Below, one piece after another: positions 58,361 to 64,000 of a stretch of DNA of 64,000 bases (positions within the stretch are counted from its first letter, which is position 1; every line of letters begins with the position of its first letter). The stretch lies in assembly GCF_905233635.1 (NCBI RefSeq), contig NZ_CAJODG010000004.1, forward strand, positions 1 to 64,000, given 5' to 3'. Under the pieces are notes generated by a model. It was given only the letters and a program-made list of their open reading frames with translations. It was not told where the DNA came from and searched no databases. Both the position numbers and the translations under genes were made by a program. Origin of the DNA: Selenomonas sp. AE3005 (lineage in GTDB: Bacteria; Bacillota; Negativicutes; Selenomonadales; Selenomonadaceae).

Positions 58361-59440
58361 ATGAAGGAAAGTCGTTTGCAGGCGTTGCGTGCGGTATTAG
58401 CTGAAAAGGATTTAGATGCAGTAATTATCACGAAGTATGTTAATCTGCATTATTTTAGTGGTTTCCGTGGTGATGATACTACTTTGGTTATCGGCCGGAA
58501 AGAGGCCATGCTGATTACGGACAGCCGTTATACGGAGCAGGCAGCAAAGCAGGCACCGCTCTTTGAGATTGTTGAGCAGAAGGATGGCCTGCTGGCTAAG
58601 ACGGCCGAGTGTGTGCAGAAGATTGGTGCGAAAAAAGTTGGCTTTGAGGGCAATGATATCATTTATGATTACTATGCCAAATTAGGCGAACTGCTTGCCG
58701 GCTGTGAATTCAAGACACCGTTGAAACTTGATACCTTGCGGCAGATTAAGGACGCTGAGGAAATCGCGCATATTCGCAAGGCCTGTGAGATTGTTGATAT
58801 TGCCTTTGCCGATATGCTTACCTATATTCGTCCGGGCATGACAGAAGTACAGGCGGCAGCGCATTTGGAGAACTGCATGCGGGAAAATGGTTCGGAAGGT
58901 ACTTCGTTTAAGACGATTATGGCGTCGGGCGTGCGCGGCAGTCTGCCACATGGTGTTGCTACGGATAAGGTTATAAATGAAGGTGAATTTGTGACCTTGG
59001 ACTTTGGTGCTTTTTATGAGGGCTATGCATCTGATATCACCCGTACCATCTGTATGGGCAAGGCCGATGAGAAACAGCGCCGTATTTATAAGGCTGTGTT
59101 GGAATCACAGCTTTTGGGGCTGAATAAAATAAAGCCCGGTGTATCCGGACGGGCAGTGCATGAGGCTGTCAGCGATAATCTGAAAAAATATGACCTGGCG
59201 CAGTATTTCGGTCATGGTCTGGGGCATAGTCTGGGGCTGGAAATCCACGAGGAACCGCGTTTGTCACCCAAGAGCAACTGTGAGGCACTGCAGCCGGGCA
59301 TGCTCGTGACAGATGAACCAGGGGTTTATATCCCGGGCTGGGGCGGTCTGCGCATAGAAGATACCGTGCTGGTGACGGAAACTGGCTGTGAGCCGCTGAC
59401 CAAGGCACCGAAGGAGCTCATTGAGCTGGGCGCAAGATAA
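58361..59440 (+). CDS. Xaa-Pro peptidase (M24 family)
   Basis: 359 residues. N-terminal creatinase-like domain, then the pita-bread metallopeptidase with metal ligands in LDFGAFYEGYASDITRT (two Asp), GHGLGHSLGLEIHE (His), VTDEPGVY (Glu) and IEDTVLVTE (Glu). It cleaves X-Pro bonds. ATG 58361 is 12 bases after AGGAG; the in-frame TTG at 58349 directly abuts the AGGAG and is less likely. Confidence 0.93.
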   Translation: MKESRLQALRAVLAEKDLDAVIITKYVNLHYFSGFRGDDTTLVIGRKEAMLITDSRYTEQAAKQAPLFEIVEQKDGLLAKTAECVQKIGAKKVGFEGNDIIYDYYAKLGELLAGCEFKTPLKLDTLRQIKDAEEIAHIRKACEIVDIAFADMLTYIRPGMTEVQAAAHLENCMRENGSEGTSFKTIMASGVRGSLPHGVATDKVINEGEFVTLDFGAFYEGYASDITRTICMGKADEKQRRIYKAVLESQLLGLNKIKPGVSGRAVHEAVSDNLKKYDLAQYFGHGLGHSLGLEIHEEPRLSPKSNCEALQPGMLVTDEPGVYIPGWGGLRIEDTVLVTETGCEPLTKAPKELIELGAR

Positions 59441-59460
59441 TACATTGTAAGCGAGGTTTT

Positions 59461-59970
59461 ATGGACGGAGCAATTCTCCTTTGGATACAGGAAAATATAC
59501 GTCATGATATGGTTACGCCCTGGGTATTGCTTTATACCAGCTTAGGCAGTTTTGGTGCTGTATGGGCTGTGGGCGCTGCAGTTCTGGCCGTTGTACCGCG
59601 GACCAGACAAATGGGCTGGCTGGCGTTGCTTTCGCTGTTGTTTTCTGGCTTGGTGGGAGAGGTCATTAAGTTTATTGTCAGACGGCCGCGCCCTTTCCTG
59701 CAAATTGAGGACCTGACAGCCTTAGGCAGTCTGCCGCATTCTTTTTCCTTTCCTTCGGGCCATACGGTATGTGCCTTTGCTGTGGCATTTATAATCTGGC
59801 GTATGTGCCGTGGCTGGCAGCGTTGGCTTGTTATGATTTTAGCAGCCTTGATGGCGTTTTCCCGGCTGTACCTGGGGGTACATTATCCTAGTGATGTTTT
59901 GGCAGGCGTAGTGGTGGCCTTTTGGGGGAGCTGTTTTGTCTGGCGTTATCGTTCGAAGATAGGCTTGTGA
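59461..59970 (+). CDS. PAP2-family membrane phosphatase
   Basis: 169 residues, several membrane helices. The three phosphatase motifs are present: KFIVRRPRP, FPSGH and SRLYLGVHYPSDV. Probable role in dephosphorylating undecaprenyl pyrophosphate or another lipid phosphate. The SIMPL gene follows by 12 bases, so the two may be co-transcribed. Confidence 0.9.
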   Translation: MDGAILLWIQENIRHDMVTPWVLLYTSLGSFGAVWAVGAAVLAVVPRTRQMGWLALLSLLFSGLVGEVIKFIVRRPRPFLQIEDLTALGSLPHSFSFPSGHTVCAFAVAFIIWRMCRGWQRWLVMILAALMAFSRLYLGVHYPSDVLAGVVVAFWGSCFVWRYRSKIGL

Positions 59971-59982
59971 GGAGGTATGTTC

Positions 59983-60690
59983 ATGAAGATGGCTAAGTTG
60001 CTGCTGGCTGTAATGGCAGCTGTGTTGTTATGGCCGCCGCAGGTTATGGCGGCAGAAGACGCACCTGTGCTGGCGGTAGAGGGACGGGGCAGTGCCTCTG
60101 TTGCTCCTGACCAGGCTGTGCTGACGGTGGGTGTGGTGTCTACTGGCAGCAGCGCCAGTCAGGCGCAGGCGGTCAATGCGCAAAAGATTATGGCCATTAC
60201 GCAGGCACTCAAAGAATTGGGCGTTGCCGGCAGTGATATCAAGACGCAAAGCTATAACTTTTATCCCAATTACCGCAACAATCAACGTGGCAGCGGTGAG
60301 ATAAGTAATTATACGGCCACGCATGCCTTGCAGGTCAATGTTCGCAATATCAGCAAGTTGGGAAAAATCATTGATACGGCCTTGCATTCCGGGGCCAATG
60401 AAGTAAATTCCCTGCGCTTTACGGTCAGTGACCAGAGTGCAGTGCAAAGAGAGGCCTTGCAAAATGCCATTGCCGATGCCAGGAAAAAAGCTGATATCAT
60501 CGCCGGTGGGCTGGGGCGTTATATTGTCGGTATAAAGAATGTATCGGAAAGTACGGGTTACATTGAGGCTCGTACCTATAATGCCAATCTGCTGGCAGGT
60601 GCTAAGGCGGCAGCTGTGGACACAAACATTGAGCCGGGTAATATCTCCCTTGATGCCAATGTTCATATTGAATATCTGTTAAACAAATAA
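59983..60690 (+). CDS. Secreted SIMPL-domain (DUF541) protein
   Basis: 235 residues. Signal peptide MKMAKLLLAVMAAVLLWPPQ with cleavage likely after VMAA. The SIMPL domain (VEGRGSASVAPDQAVLTVGV, later ARKKADIIAGGLG) follows. Function unknown; family members are periplasmic and linked with stress. ATG 59983 is seven bases after GGAGG; the ATG at 59977 is too close to it. Confidence 0.88.
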   Translation: MKMAKLLLAVMAAVLLWPPQVMAAEDAPVLAVEGRGSASVAPDQAVLTVGVVSTGSSASQAQAVNAQKIMAITQALKELGVAGSDIKTQSYNFYPNYRNNQRGSGEISNYTATHALQVNVRNISKLGKIIDTALHSGANEVNSLRFTVSDQSAVQREALQNAIADARKKADIIAGGLGRYIVGIKNVSESTGYIEARTYNANLLAGAKAAAVDTNIEPGNISLDANVHIEYLLNK

Positions 60691-60704
60691 CGCGCAACGA
60701 AAAA

Positions 60705-60728
60705 GGCGCCGGAAGTCCGGCGTCTTTT
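60705..60728 (+). terminator. Terminator after the SIMPL gene
   Basis: GGCGCCGG and CCGGCGTC around AAGT, then TTTTCT. Confidence 0.85.
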
Positions 60729-60737
60729 CTGTGCGTG

Positions 60738-61127
60738 TCAGATATGCAGAAAGTTCATGCACTTCATTGTCAGGGATTTGGCGTCATCGTTTTGGTGACG
60801 GCAGAGATAGTCCAGCGAGCCGGTATAGAGAAATGACGTTATGGGAACAAAGCGGCTGCCCTTGTGAAAATTTCCCCAGAGGAGGAGCTTTTGATAGATT
60901 TTTTCTACGGCTGCCGGGGTGAGCTGATGTTTTTTTACAATGCGCCGCAGTTTGTAATCCTGCTGGCAATAATTATATATATCTGTAATCAGCTGGGGAT
61001 TATGCAGGTCATCGCGATACTGGCTGATAAGACGGGTGTTGACGTTGGAGCGGCGCAGGGAGTGGTACATTTCAGCCAGGAAAATTAAGGACAGTAGTGC
61101 TATAAGCAGCAGGGAAAAATAATACAT
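60738..61127 (-). CDS. Hypothetical protein with one N-terminal membrane helix
   Basis: 129 residues, starting MYYFSLLLIALLSLIFLAEM, a membrane anchor or uncleaved signal, followed by a charged domain with several Tyr and Cys (YNYCQQDYKLRRIVKKH, DYLCRHQ). I do not recognise it. The helical VEKIYQKLLLWGNF region could be a small winged fold. The ATG at 61127 follows GAGGTG; a GTG at 61136 is possible. It is convergent with the SIMPL gene and shares its terminator region. Confidence 0.6.
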   Translation of the reverse strand: MYYFSLLLIALLSLIFLAEMYHSLRRSNVNTRLISQYRDDLHNPQLITDIYNYCQQDYKLRRIVKKHQLTPAAVEKIYQKLLLWGNFHKGSRFVPITSFLYTGSLDYLCRHQNDDAKSLTMKCMNFLHI

Positions 61128-61240
61128 GGTTGACACCTCGCAAATTTATATCAATGTTAGTTTAGCACAGCCGGTGAAAAAATACGAGGCTGCACTTTCT
61201 GTACTTTCCGCTATTGACTATGGCTAAGGAGAGGAATGTG

Positions 61241-61249
61241 TGGTATAAT
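61241..61249 (+). promoter_or_regulatory. Extended -10 promoter for the flippase gene
   Basis: TG-G-TATAAT; the only good -35 (TTGACT at 61214) is 24 bases away, too far. A GGGCAC/GTGCCC hairpin lies in the leader near 61301-61321. Confidence 0.5.
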
Positions 61250-61335
61250 TCATACGTTGCGTACCTTTTCTGCGCAGGCAGATAGTGCAGCAGATTATTG
61301 GGGGCACTTAAGGTGGTGCCCGTGACATATAGGCG

Positions 61336-63012
61336 GTGTTTCTCATTAGTAAGCAGGAAGTAACAAATGAAAAGAAGTCCAGTAAGGGAGAATCCTTCCT
61401 TAAGGGAACCTTTATTCTGACCGTGGCCGGATTTGTGGTCAAGGTCATCGGTTCGTTGAACTGGATTTTTGTGTCCCGTATCCTGGGCGGTGAAGGTATC
61501 GGTCTTTATCAGATGGCCTTCCCGATTTATTTCTTTGCCATGACTGTATCCCAGGCTGGCGTGCCGGTGGCTATTTCCATCATTACGGCAGAGCGTGTGG
61601 CCTTAAAGGACATCTATGGAGCTAAACGGGTGTTCCATATCTCCATGGCTTTGATGCTGGCTACAGGCGTTATTTTTTCCTTTTTAACTTATTTTGCGGC
61701 TGACTGGCTCATTGACTGGCAGTTCGTGCGCGACGCCCGCGCTTATAAATCCATTGTCGTGTTGGCACCGACGGTGTTCTTTGTGACGCTGCTGGCCAGC
61801 TCGCGTGGTTATTTGCAGGGCTGGCAGCGCATGACGCCGACAGCTGTATCCCAGATTGTGGAGCAGATTTTCCGCGTTATCACGATGATTCTGTTGGCAG
61901 AACTGCTGCTGCCCTGGGGCCTTGATTACGCCTCTGCTGGTGCCTCGCTGGGTGCTTTGGCCGGAGCTGTTACTGGTCTTATGGTGCTCGTATATTTTCA
62001 TTGGAAACTGGACAAGGATATCGAACGCGATTATGGCCGTGACCTGCAGCCTTTGCCGGGGAACGAGGCTGAGCCGGCCTGGTCCATTATCAAACGGATT
62101 TTCAAGTTGTCCCTGCCGGTGTCGGCGGCCAGCATTATGCTGCCGGTGGTATCCAACCTGGATTTGATGATTGTTCCCCAGCGCTTGGAAGTGGCGGGGT
62201 ACAGCGTCAATGAGGCCACAGAACTGTTCGGTTATCTGACAGGTATGGCGGTGCCGCTTGTTAACCTGTCCTGTATTATCACGGCGTCCATGGCCATGAG
62301 TATTGTGCCGGCCATTTCAGAGGCCCGAGCCCTGAAGGACATGAAACGTGTTTACAATCAGACGGCGGCCTCGGTGCGTATCTCCAATTTCGTATGTTTC
62401 CCGGCTTTTGTCATTGTCTTTGTACTGGCAACGCCGATTGCCTCGCTGATTTACAATGCGCCGGGGGCTGGTCCTGCGGTGATGATTTCGGCTGTAAGCA
62501 TCATTCTGCTGGGGCTGCATCAGGTATCGACAGGCATTTTGCAGGGCCTGGGACACCCGACCATTCCTATGGTGAATATGATTCTGGCGGCGGTGGCCAA
62601 GGTCGTACTGAACTGGGAACTTACAGCTGTCCCCTGGCTGGGCATTATGGGTGCGGCCTGGGCAACAGCTGCTGATATGGGTGTAGCCGCCATAATCAAC
62701 CTGGTCTTTATCTACAGATTTATCGGTTACAGTATCGAGATTCCTCAGCTGCTCAAAACCATTGTGTCGGCTGCGATTATGGCTGTGGCGGTGTATTTCT
62801 TCTACGACTTCACCATGGCCTGGTGGAATATAGGGGTTGTATCCACCTTTGGGGCTGTGTTCTTTGGCTGTGCGGTATATATTGCCGTCATGCTGATTGT
62901 GGGCGGCCTGAAGGAAGATGATTTGCAGCGCATGCCGATGATTGGCCGCGTAGGCATCAAATTCCTGCGGAAGATTGGTGTATTTAAAACGGAAGAAAAA
63001 CAGGAGGCGTAA
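61336..63012 (+). CDS. MOP-superfamily lipid/polysaccharide flippase (SpoVB/MurJ-like)
   Basis: About 558 residues with 12-14 membrane helices. FILTVAGFVVKVIGSLNWIF, LGGEGIGLYQMAFPIYF and SRGYLQGWQRMTPTAVSQ match the SpoVB/polysaccharide-biosynthesis group that flips lipid-linked cell-wall or polysaccharide precursors. The start is uncertain: GTG 61336 is in frame but has a poor ribosome binding site, while ATG 61367 has AGGAAG six bases upstream but is one frame off. One extra A in ATGAAAAG would join it to the frame. The lipid kinase gene follows by 3 bases. Confidence 0.85.
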   Translation: MFLISKQEVTNEKKSSKGESFLKGTFILTVAGFVVKVIGSLNWIFVSRILGGEGIGLYQMAFPIYFFAMTVSQAGVPVAISIITAERVALKDIYGAKRVFHISMALMLATGVIFSFLTYFAADWLIDWQFVRDARAYKSIVVLAPTVFFVTLLASSRGYLQGWQRMTPTAVSQIVEQIFRVITMILLAELLLPWGLDYASAGASLGALAGAVTGLMVLVYFHWKLDKDIERDYGRDLQPLPGNEAEPAWSIIKRIFKLSLPVSAASIMLPVVSNLDLMIVPQRLEVAGYSVNEATELFGYLTGMAVPLVNLSCIITASMAMSIVPAISEARALKDMKRVYNQTAASVRISNFVCFPAFVIVFVLATPIASLIYNAPGAGPAVMISAVSIILLGLHQVSTGILQGLGHPTIPMVNMILAAVAKVVLNWELTAVPWLGIMGAAWATAADMGVAAIINLVFIYRFIGYSIEIPQLLKTIVSAAIMAVAVYFFYDFTMAWWNIGVVSTFGAVFFGCAVYIAVMLIVGGLKEDDLQRMPMIGRVGIKFLRKIGVFKTEEKQEA

Positions 63013-63015
63013 ACA

Positions 63016-63894
63016 TTGCAAAAGCTGGTGTTGTTTTATAACCCGGTTTCGGGACATGCAGCCTTCAAAAATAAGCTGGACTGGATTATAGAGGCCTTTC
63101 AAAAACGTGATATCCTGATAATTCCCTATCGGACAAAAAAAGCAGGCAATGAAGATTTTGCTGCTTTTGTCCGCGAGGTTCAGCCGCAGGGGATATTGGC
63201 AGCTGGTGGTGATGGGACTGTTCATGAGTGCGTGAATATCATCGTGAAACATGGTCTCAAACTGCCATTGGGAATTATTGGCAGCGGCACATCAAATGAC
63301 TTTGCTACATATCTCAAAATCAATGAGGATATGGAGGCCTACTTTGATAAGATTGCCGCCGGCAATACGCAGTTAATGGACCTGGGGCGTATAGGTGATA
63401 AATATTTTATCAATGTGGCCAGTGCCGGAATGATGACCTCCATTGCCCACGAGGTGGATGCCCGCCTAAAAAATGCTTTAGGCAAGATGGCTTATTATCT
63501 GAAGGGACTGGGGGAAATTCCCAAGTTCCGGGCCGTGCCACTGCAGATTGTGGCCGATGGGCAGTCCTATGATATGGAGGCTTTCCTTTTTGTGGTCATC
63601 AACAGTGCGGTAGTAGGCAGCATGAAAAATGTGGCCAAGGACGTTTCCGTTACGGATGGTAAACTTGACCTGTTGGCGATTAAGAAGTGCGGCCTGCATA
63701 AATTGATGGCTGTAACTGCGGATTTAGTGGCCGGCAGGCCGGTTTCCGAAAAGGATTGTGTTGTGCATTTACAGGCGAAGAACTTTCATGTTGCAACAGA
63801 GGGCGAACTGCAAAGTGACCTTGATGGCGAGGCCGGCCCGCTGCTGCCTTTGGACATTGAAACGGTACCGGCAGCTATTGCTGTTTATTGTTAA
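63016..63894 (+). CDS. Diacylglycerol kinase-family lipid kinase
   Basis: 292 residues of the YegS/DgkB type. GGDGTVHECVN is the ATP-binding signature and GSGTSNDFATYL the second conserved motif. It probably phosphorylates diacylglycerol or a related lipid, recycling it to phosphatidate. TTG start at 63016 after AGGAGGCG. It forms a unit with the flippase gene. Confidence 0.92.
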   Translation: MQKLVLFYNPVSGHAAFKNKLDWIIEAFQKRDILIIPYRTKKAGNEDFAAFVREVQPQGILAAGGDGTVHECVNIIVKHGLKLPLGIIGSGTSNDFATYLKINEDMEAYFDKIAAGNTQLMDLGRIGDKYFINVASAGMMTSIAHEVDARLKNALGKMAYYLKGLGEIPKFRAVPLQIVADGQSYDMEAFLFVVINSAVVGSMKNVAKDVSVTDGKLDLLAIKKCGLHKLMAVTADLVAGRPVSEKDCVVHLQAKNFHVATEGELQSDLDGEAGPLLPLDIETVPAAIAVYC

Positions 63895-63906
63895 AATGTG
63901 ACAAAT

Positions 63907-63935
63907 TTGAAAAAAATACCCTTTTGTGCTAAAAT
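63907..63935 (+). promoter_or_regulatory. Promoter near the right edge
   Basis: TTGAAA, 17-base spacer, TAAAAT, reading out of the window. Confidence 0.65.
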
Positions 63936-63991
63936 AGGAGGAGTGAAGACACAGGTTTCTCTTACTTTTTCTTATTTTAGGGGGTGGGTGC

Positions 63992-64000
63992 TTGTTACAT
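63992..64000 (+). CDS. Possible start of the next gene
   Basis: A TTG at 63992 lies five to six bases after GGGGGTGG and is downstream of the 63907 promoter. Only three codons are visible, so no product can be named. A GTG at 63943 after AGGAGG is an alternative start with an open frame to the edge. Confidence 0.3.

Noticed and set aside
61170..61190. ACGAGGC match upstream of the flippase gene
   Set aside because: Only seven bases match; there is no partner arm or CGTTATA end.

Overview
The window reads as ordinary chromosome of an anaerobic, motile Firmicute of the Negativicutes type (Selenomonas or a close relative). This is inferred from several points. Housekeeping gene order is Firmicute-like: ireB-yqgF-DUF1292-mltG-yrrM-U32 matches the Bacillus yrzL-yrrK-yrzB-yrrL-yrrM-yrrN/O order, and cdaA-cdaR, acpS-nnr, mutS-mutL and aroQ-Xaa-Pro peptidase are also paired. 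TTG starts are common. Flagellar motor genes and an anaerobic C4-dicarboxylate carrier are present, the latter typical of fumarate/succinate fermenters. Species cannot be fixed from sequence alone. No tRNA, rRNA or CRISPR array was seen.

Layout. 1-2.4 kb (minus): start of fba, an RluA-type pseudouridine synthase and a uracil permease. 2.5-24 kb (plus): lysC, an aminotransferase, a DUF47-Pit phosphate uptake pair, nucleoside kinase, radA, recG, dapB-asd, miaB, mutS-mutL, a methyltransferase, a cysteine hydrolase and a WG-repeat lipoprotein. lysC, dapB and asd supply the aspartate-family pathway; radA, recG, mutSL, ruvC and yqgF are DNA maintenance genes.

24.1-37.6 kb is a defence island. It holds a type IV toxin-antitoxin pair (AbiEi/AbiEii), a large serine recombinase remnant between 20-bp direct repeats, an AlbA_2/HATPase regulator, an AT-rich helicase fused to a PD-(D/E)XK nuclease, a type I restriction-modification locus (hsdM frameshifted, hsdS split, hsdR intact), and a fused MNT-HEPN toxin-antitoxin gene. 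The 5' end of hsdM occurs twice, on either side of the inserted genes, and several island reading frames are interrupted by single in-frame TAA codons. The helicase-nuclease with its upstream regulator is the best candidate for an undescribed defence system.

37.7-55.9 kb returns to core genes: yebC-ruvC, a Na+/alanine symporter, a Dcu-type carrier, a LysR regulator, motAB, acpS-nnr, ilvE, the c-di-AMP synthase operon cdaA-cdaR plus an FAD protein, and the ireB to U32 cluster. 56.0-57.4 kb is a small foreign insert: a nested palindrome followed by an AT-rich membrane acyltransferase whose N-terminus is coded by fourteen CAAA repeats, a likely phase-variable surface-modification gene. 57.5-64 kb holds acylphosphatase, aroQ, Xaa-Pro peptidase, PAP2 phosphatase, a SIMPL protein, a lipid flippase and a lipid kinase.

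Two genome-scale patterns stand out. A roughly 110-bp palindromic element with TATAACG/CGTTATA ends is present in three full copies and one partial copy. The palindrome TGAC-N2-GTCA was found about 20 times by eye where about one is expected.
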